DNA from: Nocardia caishijiensis NBRC 108228
Lineage (GTDB): Bacteria > Actinomycetota > Actinomycetes > Mycobacteriales > Mycobacteriaceae
DNA: 64,000 nucleotides
Direction of reading: 5' to 3'
Assembly (NCBI RefSeq): GCF_001612825.1
Contig: NZ_BDBE01000034.1
Span: 124,001-188,000, forward strand
Shown here: piece by piece, positions 26,475 to 36,992 of the stretch
How positions within the stretch are numbered: position 1 is the stretch's first letter
Layout of the letters: each line of letters starts with the position of its first letter
Made by a program: the position numbers and the translations under genes
The notes under the pieces: generated by a model
Database searches by the model: none
Told to the model about the DNA's origin: nothing
The model's input: only the letters and a program-made list of their open reading frames with translations

Positions 26475-27870
26475 CGAGCAACTCCTCCATCGATTCGTGC
26501 ACCGACGCCGCGAGGACGTCGAGATCGGCCATGGCGTCGCGGTCGGCGTTGAGTCCGTAGAAGACCTGACCGTCGTACGAGGTGAGCCCGAAGCTCAGGG
26601 TCTGATTGCGCAGCAGCGGCGACACCGGATACATCTCCAGCATGCGCGCACCGCCGATGTACATCGCGGTCTGGGGTCCCGGCGCGTTGGTGATCACCAG
26701 GTTGAACGTGTTGTCGGCGAAGGTACTCGCCGCGCGCACGCTCATCGCGTGCAGGCTGGCCGGGGCGAAACCGGCCAGGTGCACGAGGGTCCTGGCCCGC
26801 ACACCACGGCGTTGCCTGCCCGCGGCCTCGGTGGCGTGCGAGATGTGGGAGAGCCGCATCGTCGGATTCGGTTCGCCCACCGGTAGATCGATGAGGAACG
26901 AGGACACCTCGCTGGCGGGGGTCAGTTGGTTGTCGCCGTCGACGTACACCGACATCGGTACCACCGCACGCAGATTCGTCGATTCGACCAGTGCCTCGTT
27001 GCGCGAGAGCAGCCAGTTGCGCAGTGCCCCGGTGACCACGGCGAGCACGGTGTCGTTGATCGAGCAGTCGAAGTGCCTGCGGATCCGGCGGTAGTCCTCG
27101 AGGTCGGTGCGCACCACGTCGAAGCGGCGGCTGCGCGAGGTCCTGGCGTTGAGCGGGCTGTCGGGTGCGCCCGAGGTGGCCGCGCGAACCGCGTTGGCCG
27201 CGGCGTGCACCGCCATCCGGGCGCCGCGGACCACGCCGAACGCGCTCGAGCCCGCGTCGCGCACCGCCGAGTACGCCTCGCGTGGTTGCGCGGCCAGCTG
27301 CGACAGCGCACCGGCGAGCAGTTCCACGTCGGTGGGTTCGCGGGGCGCGCGCCAGGCGTCGTCGGCCAGTTCGCGTGGCAGCGGGCTGTTGTCGAGGATC
27401 ACGTGACCGATCTCGAGGGCGGTGTCACCGTCGACGAGCGCCGAATGCGATTTCGTGAACACCGCGCCGCGTCCGCCGGACAGTCCCTCGATGAGATACA
27501 TCTCCCACAGCGGCCTGCCCTGATCCAGTGGCCGGGACGCGAGCCGGGCGACCAGATCGTAGAGCTGTTCGTCGGTGCCGGGAGCGGGCAGCGCGGAGCG
27601 ACGGATGTGATAGCTGATGTCGAATCGGCTGTCCTCCACCCACACCGGACGACCGAGGGCGAGCGGGATCTCGCGCACCTTGCGGCGGTAGCGCGGGACC
27701 AACGGCAGCCGGGATTCGACCAGCTCGATGAGCTGTTCGTAGTCCAGGACCTGCCCGGATCCGTCGGCGGCGGAGTTCTGGAGGATCGCGAGAGAGCCGA
27801 TGTGGATGGGGTTACTGCTCGACTCGAGCCGGTAGAACGCCGCGTCCTGCGGCGTCAATCTCGTGATCAC
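26461..27870 (-). CDS. WS/DGAT-type acyltransferase with altered active-site motif
   Basis: Wax ester synthase/diacylglycerol acyltransferase family, 469 residues. N-terminal RLTPQDAAFYRLE, PLW at 120-123, C-terminal NAPGPQ and YPVSPLL are family signatures. The catalytic HHxxxDG motif reads HSALVDG (142-148): the second His, the presumed base, is Ser, confirmed at codon level (TCG). Either it has lost acyltransferase activity or uses the first His. GTG 27870 starts where homology starts; an in-frame GTG further up would add 22 basic residues. Homologous position to tgs3 of M. tuberculosis. Confidence 0.88.
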   Translation of the reverse strand: MITRLTPQDAAFYRLESSSNPIHIGSLAILQNSAADGSGQVLDYEQLIELVESRLPLVPRYRRKVREIPLALGRPVWVEDSRFDISYHIRRSALPAPGTDEQLYDLVARLASRPLDQGRPLWEMYLIEGLSGGRGAVFTKSHSALVDGDTALEIGHVILDNSPLPRELADDAWRAPREPTDVELLAGALSQLAAQPREAYSAVRDAGSSAFGVVRGARMAVHAAANAVRAATSGAPDSPLNARTSRSRRFDVVRTDLEDYRRIRRHFDCSINDTVLAVVTGALRNWLLSRNEALVESTNLRAVVPMSVYVDGDNQLTPASEVSSFLIDLPVGEPNPTMRLSHISHATEAAGRQRRGVRARTLVHLAGFAPASLHAMSVRAASTFADNTFNLVITNAPGPQTAMYIGGARMLEMYPVSPLLRNQTLSFGLTSYDGQVFYGLNADRDAMADLDVLAASVHESMEELLGACL

Positions 27871-27936
27871 GCGCTCCGATGCTCCTTCCGTTGCACGCTT
27901 CGCGCGCCGTCGGGGCGCAGATCGGGCACCCGCCAC

Positions 27937-27956
27937 ATCCTACGGCACAGTAGGTC
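27937..27956 (-). promoter_or_regulatory. Shared lipid-gene palindrome, site 3 (before WS/DGAT)
   Basis: Plus-strand ATCCTACG-GCAC-AGTAGGTC is CCTAC-N6-GTAGG, matching the core TACG-N4-(C/A)GTAGGT of sites 1 and 2. Located 67 bases before the chosen start. Confidence 0.55.
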
Positions 27957-28133
27957 GATCGCGATGCCGGGCAAGCCCCCTCGTCGAATGCCGTGACCTG
28001 GGCGGATGTGAGTACCCGGTACACCGGGCACCGGTCCGTGCGGCCGGGTACGGTGGTCTGCGGACTACCATTGCCCACAACACTGTGGCTCACTAGCCCG
28101 AACCCGACTCCGACCAGAGGACTGACGAGACCC

Positions 28134-30935
<2,802 letters not shown>

Positions 30936-30951
30936 CCAGTTCTCTCGAATA

Positions 30952-30987
30952 GCGAAGGCCCCCACGGTTCTCTGTGGGGGCCTTCGC
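30952..30987 (+). terminator. Terminator after secA
   Basis: Perfect 14-bp stem GCGAAGGCCCCCAC/GTGGGGGCCTTCGC with an 8-base loop. It marks the left edge of the accessory region. Confidence 0.85.
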
Positions 30988-30994
30988 TGTATGC

Positions 30995-31606
30995 CTACGG
31001 ACGATCCAACGCGTCGAAGGTGATTGCCAACGTCACCGGATTGTCGAGAACCAACGCGGTGCGGTGAACCCGATGCGGCATGTACCGCATCCCCGACCAA
31101 TCGAGCCGATACTCCTCGATCCGATCGATGGATTCCCAGCTCTTGTCGAAATGCACGATCAGATAGACCGGAATTTCCGCCCGGGCATATAGTTGTCGCT
31201 TGATCCCGGTGTCGCTGTCCACCGTCGCGCGCGAGGCGACCTCGACAACCAAGGCGATATGGCTACGCACCGAATTGACGTCGTACGGTTCACAATCGCG
31301 CACAAAAATATCGGGGTACCGCACATTGAGGCGGCGATCCGCTGCTCCGTCCTCAGCATCTGCGAAACGTACAGCGACATCGGAGGCAACCCGAAGGCAT
31401 GGGCCAGCCGGGTCACGCGCATTTTCGAGAGCAGCGGCCAACCTACGCACCACCCTGCTGTGCGCCTCACTCTGCGCCATCGCCCGAACAACGAGCCCGT
31501 CTACGATCTCGAAATCGCCGAATGTGCTGCTCAGGGCATCCGGCTCGGATCCGAGAAACTCTTCGGCGGTGATCCTTTGCGGTTCGTCTGGATGCACTGC
31601 GGTCAC
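30995..31606 (-). CDS. Uma2 family (DUF820) putative endonuclease-like protein
   Basis: 203 residues with a PD-(D/E)xK-like fold: RITAEEFLGSEP, YPDIFVRDCEPY, HIALVVEVASRATVDSDTGIKRQLYARAEIPVYLIV. The YPDI...VVEVAS...K core is the Uma2 signature. Members are abundant in cyanobacteria and actinobacteria and mostly uncharacterised; a nuclease role is inferred. GTG 31606 with GGAGGAG seven bases upstream. Converges on the secA terminator. Confidence 0.82.
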   Translation of the reverse strand: MTAVHPDEPQRITAEEFLGSEPDALSSTFGDFEIVDGLVVRAMAQSEAHSRVVRRLAAALENARDPAGPCLRVASDVAVRFADAEDGAADRRLNVRYPDIFVRDCEPYDVNSVRSHIALVVEVASRATVDSDTGIKRQLYARAEIPVYLIVHFDKSWESIDRIEEYRLDWSGMRYMPHRVHRTALVLDNPVTLAITFDALDRP

Positions 31607-32071
31607 TGGTCAACTCCTCCTCGTCGCAGGCGCGTACGACACTACCGCTGTCAGCTCGGCAGTTGCATGATGGGCGCAAACGAGCCCGCGAGCGGCGCCC
31701 ATCAGCGAACAGGGTGACCGTCTTGCCGGTGCGGTTGAACATCGACGCGGCGGCGGCACCGATGTGCTGGCCGCTCAGGTCGGGGGAGCCGATCCATTTC
31801 CGCTTTCGAGCTCGACGGTGTGTTCTTCGTCGGGCGCCGCACCGAACCCGACAAGCATCGCGAGTATCACCGTGAACACTGTCCGCACGGCGTCGGAATG
31901 CACCCGGAAACTGCTCTCCCGCAGCAGGTTCCGTACGCAACGAAACCCGCGTTCGGGCGTGGTTTCGATTGTTCAGCACAACGAGCATCCCGGCTGTCGC
32001 GGCGGCGCCCGTGTCAGCGTTCATCATCAGCGCATCGCCACAACCGCGACCGTGCATGTACAATTGCATGC
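31607..32071. other. Gene-poor gap with a possible decayed small secreted gene
   Basis: 465 bases without a supportable gene. On the minus strand two frames look partly protein-like: one reads a hydrophobic start VFTVILAMLVGFGAAPDEE and stops, the other continues SGQHIGAAAASMFNRTG. Joined by a frameshift near 31785 they would give a signal-peptide-bearing fragment. Evidence is weak. Confidence 0.3.
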
Positions 32072-32072
32072 A
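32053..32072 (+). promoter_or_regulatory. Promoter/operator of vapBC1
   Basis: -10 TACAAT (32059-32064) ends seven bases before the ATG, with no ribosome site (leaderless). It is bracketed by perfect inverted arms TGCATG (32053-32058) and CATGCA (32067-32072), the arrangement expected for autorepression by the antitoxin complex. Confidence 0.65.
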
Positions 32073-32338
32073 TGGTCGCCTTGCAGATTCGAGACGTTCC
32101 CGAGCCTCTGCGGGATCAGTTGGTCGCGTTGGCTCGCCAGCGAGGCCAGTCTTTGCAGGCATTCCTCTTCGATCTGGTGCGCGACGAAGCCCGGCGTCAG
32201 GACAACATCGCGGTGCTCAAGCAGTTCAGTCCCGCCACCTGGGATGTCGCGTTCACTGCTCAGGACGTGCTAGTGGCCTTGGACGATGAACGCTGCGAGC
32301 GGGACTCGGCGTTGGACGGTCCGGGAGCGCGCGAGTGA
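32072..32338 (+). CDS. Antitoxin, VapB/FitA-like ribbon-helix-helix
   Basis: 88 residues. N-terminal RHH: VALQIRDVPEPLRDQLVALARQRGQSLQAFLFDLV, then a toxin-wrapping tail. The frame is open far upstream, but ATG 32072 begins exactly at the domain and just after the -10/operator. It overlaps the PIN toxin start by GTGA, the usual antitoxin-toxin coupling. Confidence 0.85.
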   Translation: MVALQIRDVPEPLRDQLVALARQRGQSLQAFLFDLVRDEARRQDNIAVLKQFSPATWDVAFTAQDVLVALDDERCERDSALDGPGARE

Positions 32339-32754
32339 TCGTGGTCGACGCTTCGGTCTTCGTTCACGGGCTCCTGAACCCCGACCCACTCGGTACGGTC
32401 TGCCGAGATGCCCTGGAAGCCGACAATCGCTGGATCGCCCCGCAGCATTGGACTGTCGAGGTTCTGTCCGTCATCCGCCGATTCGCCCGCGCGGGCACCA
32501 TCACCTCCGAGCAGGCCGCTCGGGCTGTCACCGCGTTGGAAAAACTCGACCCCGAAGTTCCGGTCACGCGCGTACTCGTCCCGAGAATCTGGGCACTGCA
32601 CGACAATCTGACCGCCTACGACGCCGCTTATGTCGCCGCGGCCGAGGCTTATGGTTGCGATCTGCTCACCACCGATTCGAGGCTGGCGAACGCGCCGGGC
32701 ATCACCTGCGCGGTGCGTGTCCTGACGCCCGTGAACACTGCACCGATCCAGTAG
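32335..32754 (+). CDS. Toxin, PIN-domain ribonuclease VapC-like
   Basis: 139 residues. PIN acidic residues D5 (VVDASV), E42 (WTVEVLSV), D96 (TAYDAAYVAAAE) and D114 (TTDSRLA) are all present, so it should be an active Mg-dependent RNase. GTG overlaps the antitoxin stop. Confidence 0.88.
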   Translation: MIVVDASVFVHGLLNPDPLGTVCRDALEADNRWIAPQHWTVEVLSVIRRFARAGTITSEQAARAVTALEKLDPEVPVTRVLVPRIWALHDNLTAYDAAYVAAAEAYGCDLLTTDSRLANAPGITCAVRVLTPVNTAPIQ

Positions 32755-32760
32755 GGCCGT

Positions 32761-33084
32761 TCAGCTGGCTCGGTGGATGGGGTGGACGCGGGAGAGGGCG
32801 CGTTTGGCTTCGGCCAGGGAGATCATGTGGTCTTCGTCGTCGATTTCGGCGACGGCGGCCTCGGCCCATTCGCGCAGTAGTGTCGATACTCCGACGCGCC
32901 GTTCGTCGGCCAGATCCTTGAGCCGGGAATGCAGGCCGAGCGGTAACCGGATCGATGTGGTCACCATGATGTCCTCGTTGGCGGGCAGTCGGGGCGGCGC
33001 GTCGGCGGGCTCGTCGGAGAAACTCAACCGATCCATGAAGTCGGCGAGTTCTTCTCGGCTGGACGGAAAGTCCTGATCGCTCAT
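32761..33084 (-). CDS. Antitoxin with ribbon-helix-helix domain (BrnA-like)
   Basis: 107 residues. Acidic N-terminus (SSREELADFMDRLSF), then TTSIRLPLGLHSRLKDLADERRVGVSTLLREWAEAAV, an RHH DNA-binding unit, and a short C-terminal helix. ATG overlaps the stop of the upstream toxin (ATGA). Toxin-first order is typical for BrnTA. It ends seven bases after the vapC stop, convergent with it. Confidence 0.72.
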   Translation of the reverse strand: MSDQDFPSSREELADFMDRLSFSDEPADAPPRLPANEDIMVTTSIRLPLGLHSRLKDLADERRVGVSTLLREWAEAAVAEIDDEDHMISLAEAKRALSRVHPIHRAS

Positions 33085-33359
33085 GATGGATTCCCACTTT
33101 CCCACTGCTCGAATCGCGCCAGTTCCTCGGCGCGCATCGTCCGTGCGCCGATGATCACCCACGTCCAGTCGTCGCGCTGCCGTGTCACCACGATCAACGG
33201 ACGCCCGGCCGTGGTGCGCCCCCACACCGTCAGGACGGTCACCTGGCCGTCGAAGGCCGGGCGTGGCCACCGTCGTGACGCTGCGAGGACCTGCCGAACC
33301 TCGCTGGGTTCGATACCGATCAGGTGAGCGATCGCCCAATCAGGCCACTCGAAACCCAT
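33081..33359 (-). CDS. Putative BrnT-like toxin
   Basis: 92 residues. FEWPDWAIAHLIGIEPSEVRQVL at the start and LIVVTRQRDDWTWVIIGARTMRAEELARFEQW at the end resemble the BrnT/RelE-like fold (G.PL.VV..R....IIxAR....E...). The upstream extension of the frame is spurious: a TATTAT -10 lies six bases before ATG 33359. Identification as a toxin rests on this resemblance plus the RHH partner; a DUF4258-like toxin is the alternative. Confidence 0.65.
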   Translation of the reverse strand: MGFEWPDWAIAHLIGIEPSEVRQVLAASRRWPRPAFDGQVTVLTVWGRTTAGRPLIVVTRQRDDWTWVIIGARTMRAEELARFEQWESGNPS

Positions 33360-33365
33360 AAGTCC

Positions 33366-33371
33366 ATAATA
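33366..33371 (-). promoter_or_regulatory. -10 hexamer TATTAT of the BrnT-like operon (leaderless)
   Basis: On the minus strand TATTAT is followed by six bases (GGACTT) and the ATG; no ribosome-binding site. Confidence 0.6.
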
Positions 33372-33470
33372 CGCATGTAGTAACGCGCTGTGAAAGAGCC
33401 GTGTATCGAACCGACCCCGGTTCGTTAGGCTCGCCGTGACTCGTTTTCTGACGAAGGGGAGGGCGCGACG

Positions 33471-34748
33471 GTGCGCACGGACTCGGTGGAGCGGGCGTTG
33501 TCGGCGTCGGAGCGCTGGTTCTGGTTGGTGGATCAGTTGTCGCCCGCGAATTGTGTGGTGCGGATCCGGGTGCGTGGGGCGATCGGTGCGTATCGGCTGG
33601 AATCCGCGGCCGAGGCGCTGGTCGCGGAATTCCCGTTGTTGCGGTCGGTGGTCGGCGCGGGCCCGTGTTTCGTCGCCTCCGCTGATCCGCATCTGCCGGT
33701 ACTGCATCGCATCGTCGGTGATCTCGACGACTGGCGCACGGTGTTCGACACCCAGCTCGCCACACCGGTCGACCTGGCGACCTCCCCGGGCAGGATCGTC
33801 GACCTCGCCTTCCGGCCGGGCACCGAGGACGAGCAGCACGACCTGATCGTGGTGTTCTCCCACGTGTATCTCGACGGGCGGTCGATGGTGGCGCTGGTGT
33901 GGCGGTTGCTCGCCTACGCGTTCGGCGCCGAACCGGTGGTCGCCACCCGTTCGGCGATTCCCGCCCCGGACGACCTGATTCCGCCCGCGCAGACCCGGAT
34001 GGTCCGCTGCCTGTGGACTAATGTGGCAGGCCAACTCAGGGCCGTCGCGCGCCGTGCGGTGAGTCTGCCCGGTGTCCCACCCCCGTTGGGGATGCGTCGC
34101 ACCCGCACCGTCGTCCGCACGATCACCGGCGACCTGCTCGCCGGACTGCGATCCCGCTGCCACCGCGAAAGCGTCACTGTCAGCGCACTGCTGGCGGCCG
34201 CGTTGGCCGAAGCGATCGGCGACTACGCCCCGCGCGATTCCGGGGTGGTCGGCATGGGCGTCCCGGTCGACATCCGCTCCCGACTGAATCCCCCTCCCGC
34301 CGAGGACGAACCAGGCATGTTCACCGCCGTGGTCCCCACCTTCGTCCCCTTCGGCACCGACCTGCCGTCCGCCGCACGATCAGCGAAAGCCCAGTTGGAC
34401 AAGGGGATCGCCCGCCACACCGACCTCCGCGCACTGGCGGCCATCCGCTACGGCTGCCCCCGCACTCTCGAATCCGGCCGACGCACCATCGAACTCATCG
34501 ACCGTCGCGCCCCCTGGAACGTCACCCTCAGCAACCTCGGCCGCATCACCCCACCGCGACCACCCGAGCCCCTGCACATCGCCGACGTCACCGTCGCGGG
34601 AACCAATTCCTGCGCCAGCGCCCTCACCGTGGGTGTCGCCACTTTCGACAACACCCTGTCGATCACCTTCTGCTACGTCGACACCATGGTCCCCAGAGCA
34701 ACCATCGAAGCCCTCGCCGACACTATGATCGCCACTGCCACGGCGTAG
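33471..34748 (+). CDS. Condensation-domain / PapA-like acyltransferase
   Basis: 425 residues of the chloramphenicol-acetyltransferase-like superfamily. Catalytic HxxxDG is intact: HVYLDG with His131, Asp135 and Gly136. A second-half motif APWNVTLSNLGRI resembles the solvent-channel region of PapA-type enzymes. Closest known group is the PapA5/phthiodiolone dimycocerosyl transferase-like family, which moves acyl chains onto alcohols or sugars. GTG start with AGGGGAGGG upstream. It stands alone between two toxin-antitoxin modules, so its substrate cannot be read from context; the lipid cluster at 35.5-40 kb is a candidate partner. Confidence 0.75.
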   Translation: MRTDSVERALSASERWFWLVDQLSPANCVVRIRVRGAIGAYRLESAAEALVAEFPLLRSVVGAGPCFVASADPHLPVLHRIVGDLDDWRTVFDTQLATPVDLATSPGRIVDLAFRPGTEDEQHDLIVVFSHVYLDGRSMVALVWRLLAYAFGAEPVVATRSAIPAPDDLIPPAQTRMVRCLWTNVAGQLRAVARRAVSLPGVPPPLGMRRTRTVVRTITGDLLAGLRSRCHRESVTVSALLAAALAEAIGDYAPRDSGVVGMGVPVDIRSRLNPPPAEDEPGMFTAVVPTFVPFGTDLPSAARSAKAQLDKGIARHTDLRALAAIRYGCPRTLESGRRTIELIDRRAPWNVTLSNLGRITPPRPPEPLHIADVTVAGTNSCASALTVGVATFDNTLSITFCYVDTMVPRATIEALADTMIATATA

Positions 34749-34755
34749 CGATATC

Positions 34756-35169
34756 TCAGACCGGAACAACGTTGAGCAGCGGGCCGAGTCCCTTGAAATC
34801 ATCCGGGTTGCGTGTGTACAGCGGCAGTGCGTGTTGGACAGCTGTCGCGGCGATCTGCAGGTCTGCTACGCGGCTGCGGGGTTTACGGCCGAGTTGTTCG
34901 ACCAGTAGGGCCAACGATCCGTAGACGTGCGCCGTTTCGGCGTCGAAGACCAAGGGGTCGAATGTTCGCACCACCCAGTGGAACTGGAGTTGGCGTTGGG
35001 CTCGATGCACCGGGTCCTTCGCCGCGTGGACCCCGGCTGCGAGTTCGGCGAGACTGACTGCGCTGATCGCGGCTTCGGCCTGACCGGGAAGTGCGGTGTG
35101 GATCTCGGCGTAGTCGACGAGGACCGAAGTATCGAGCAGAATGTTGAGGGGTTCGACAGCCTCACTCAC
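34756..35169 (-). CDS. Toxin, PIN-domain VapC-like, second module
   Basis: 137 residues. PIN residues D13 (LLDTSVLVDY), E42 (SLAELAAG) and D103 (RVADLQIAATA), with YTRNPDDF at the end. The start overlaps the end of the Phd-like antitoxin by eight bases. Its stop is seven bases from the stop of the acyltransferase, convergent. Confidence 0.88.
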   Translation of the reverse strand: MSEAVEPLNILLDTSVLVDYAEIHTALPGQAEAAISAVSLAELAAGVHAAKDPVHRAQRQLQFHWVVRTFDPLVFDAETAHVYGSLALLVEQLGRKPRSRVADLQIAATAVQHALPLYTRNPDDFKGLGPLLNVVPV

Positions 35170-35413
35170 GGCCGGGGACTTCAGGATCGATCATTGCGTC
35201 GAGGTCGGCTCGCCACTGGTCGTATCCGACAGCGGGCAATGTGGCGCTGGTGCGCGCCAGCTCGGAGACCGGGACGAATGTCCGTCGAACCAATGGCTCG
35301 AGCTTGGCCACCGGATTGCCGTTGCGCGTGATGATGAAGCTCTCCCCGGCTTCGACAGCGGCCAGCACTTTCCCGCTGTCGTTGCGTAGGTCGCGTTGCT
35401 GGATCTGCCTCAT
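35162..35413 (-). CDS. Antitoxin, Phd/YefM family
   Basis: 83 residues: RQIQQRDLRNDSGKVLAAVEAGESFIITRNGNPVAKLEPL, the Phd/YefM DNA-binding fold, followed by a toxin-binding tail. First gene of the module; start ATG 35413 follows a TACACT -10 by six bases. Confidence 0.88.
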   Translation of the reverse strand: MRQIQQRDLRNDSGKVLAAVEAGESFIITRNGNPVAKLEPLVRRTFVPVSELARTSATLPAVGYDQWRADLDAMIDPEVPGRE

Positions 35414-35419
35414 GGAGCC

Positions 35420-35425
35420 AGTGTA
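35420..35425 (-). promoter_or_regulatory. -10 hexamer TACACT of vapBC2 (leaderless)
   Basis: Minus-strand TACACT, then GGCTCC, then ATG. The preceding stretch has GTAGCA twice (around 35433-35458), possible operator halves. Confidence 0.58.
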
Positions 35426-35465
35426 CGCCGCTGCTACAGCATGTACGAAATGCTACGGAATGTGC

Positions 35466-36992
35466 TCAGTGCAGCCGGGCGCGCACCATCTCCCGCAGCG
35501 CGGTGCGGTCGGGTTTGCTCGTGCGGCCGGTGACGGGGATGTGGTCGACGGTGATGATGTCGTCCGGGAGGGCGGAGGTGTCGATGAGCTGGGGGAGGGA
35601 AGTGCGGAGACGGTCGACCACGTCGCCCGCGTCGGGCTCGGCGACTATCGCGAGGACGATGCGCTCGTCGCCGATCTCGTCGGGCAGCCCGACCATGACG
35701 GCGTCGCGCACGCCGTCGACGGCGGCGATCACCGGTTCGTAGAGTCCGGGGTAGATGTTGGTCTTGCCCCGGATCATCATGTCCTTCTTGCGCCCGGTGA
35801 GGACGAGGCGAGTGCCGTCGAAGCGGGCGAGGTCGCCGGTCGCGATCTCGGTCAGCGGTGGTTCGCCGAGGTAGCCCCGGCACAGGTTGGGTCCGCTCAG
35901 GACCAGTTCGCCGTCGTCGGCGATACGTGCCCGGACACCGCGGACGGGCGGGCCGAGCAGGTCGCCGTCGTGGGCCAGCTTGTCCGCGCCGGTGGCGACC
36001 GCGACGGGCAGGATCTCGGTCATGCCGTAGACGGCGAGGAATTCAGTGGCGGGCAACGACTTCTGTGCCCGGCGCAGTAGCGCGGCGGTCACCGGCGCAC
36101 CCCCGAGCGCCACCTGGCGGAGGTAGCGAGGTGCCGCGATGCGGCCCGCTTCCAGCGCGTCGAGGGCGACGGCGAGGTCGGCGGGTGTGTAGAAGGCGTG
36201 GGTCGCGCTGCGCAGGTCACGCGTGAACCGCACCGGGTCGATGTGCGTGCCGAAGAGGGGATATCGCGGCATGGCCCAGCGGGCGCCGGACATCAGCGCG
36301 GGCAGGCCCATCATGAGCTGTTCGGTGTGCAGGAACGCGCCGGGCGCGAGACTGGTCTGCCCGCACATGGCCGCGAGCCCCGCGCTGAGCGAAGCACGCG
36401 TGTGCACAACGGCTTTCGGCTCGTCGGTGGTCCCCGAGGTGAATACGATGAGCGCTTCGGATTCCGGATCGCCCTGGGGCAGCGCGGAATCCGGCGCGTC
36501 ACCGAATATCCGCCGTAGCGGCAGGGATCGCAAGGGCGTGCCGGGCAACCACACCCCACTGTGCAGGTGCCGTACGTCGAGGTCGCCGAACCGTGGCAAG
36601 GCCAGCCCCCGCTCGCGCCCGAAGCGGGCCAGCGGGCCACTCACCGAGTAGAGCAGCGATTCCGTTGCCGCCCAGCGGGGTTCGACCAGCGCGATGCGTC
36701 TGGCGAACAACTCCGGCCCCACGCCGGGGTCGACGAACACGATGGTTCCGCCCGCCGCGATGGTGCCGAAGATCAAACCGACGGAACTCACCGACGGGCG
36801 GATCGAGAACAGCATCCGGTCGCCGGGCCGCAACCCGGCCACCCGCAGGTTGTGGGCCACCCGGCCGATCGTGTCGACCAGCTCCTGGTAGGTGAGGGCC
36901 CGCTTGCCGACGGTGCCGAGCGCGGAGGCGTCCGGAATCCGGGCGGCGTGGGCGGCGAGACGGTCGAGGAAATCGGGGGACGACGAGCTCAC
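35466..36992 (-). CDS. AMP-dependent synthetase/ligase, OleC-like
   Basis: 508-residue ANL-superfamily enzyme. P-loop FTSGTTDEPK, A5 region YGMTEILPVAVATG, GDLARFDG, GRKKDMMIRGKTNIYP, and C-terminal Lys in SKPDRTAL. The YGxTE(A/I)LPVA stretch resembles OleC-type beta-lactone synthetases rather than ordinary FadD proteins, where the second half usually differs; this is recall, not alignment. GTG overlaps the glycosyltransferase stop (GTGA). Last gene of a five-gene operon with two KAS III-like proteins. Alternative: a fatty acyl-AMP or acyl-CoA ligase. Confidence 0.78.
   Translation of the reverse strand: MSSSSPDFLDRLAAHAARIPDASALGTVGKRALTYQELVDTIGRVAHNLRVAGLRPGDRMLFSIRPSVSSVGLIFGTIAAGGTIVFVDPGVGPELFARRIALVEPRWAATESLLYSVSGPLARFGRERGLALPRFGDLDVRHLHSGVWLPGTPLRSLPLRRIFGDAPDSALPQGDPESEALIVFTSGTTDEPKAVVHTRASLSAGLAAMCGQTSLAPGAFLHTEQLMMGLPALMSGARWAMPRYPLFGTHIDPVRFTRDLRSATHAFYTPADLAVALDALEAGRIAAPRYLRQVALGGAPVTAALLRRAQKSLPATEFLAVYGMTEILPVAVATGADKLAHDGDLLGPPVRGVRARIADDGELVLSGPNLCRGYLGEPPLTEIATGDLARFDGTRLVLTGRKKDMMIRGKTNIYPGLYEPVIAAVDGVRDAVMVGLPDEIGDERIVLAIVAEPDAGDVVDRLRTSLPQLIDTSALPDDIITVDHIPVTGRTSKPDRTALREMVRARLH

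Noticed and set aside
33359..34163. N-terminal extension giving the BrnT-like toxin 360 residues
   Set aside because: The extension is antisense to the acyltransferase gene and low in complexity; a -10 sits directly before the short start.
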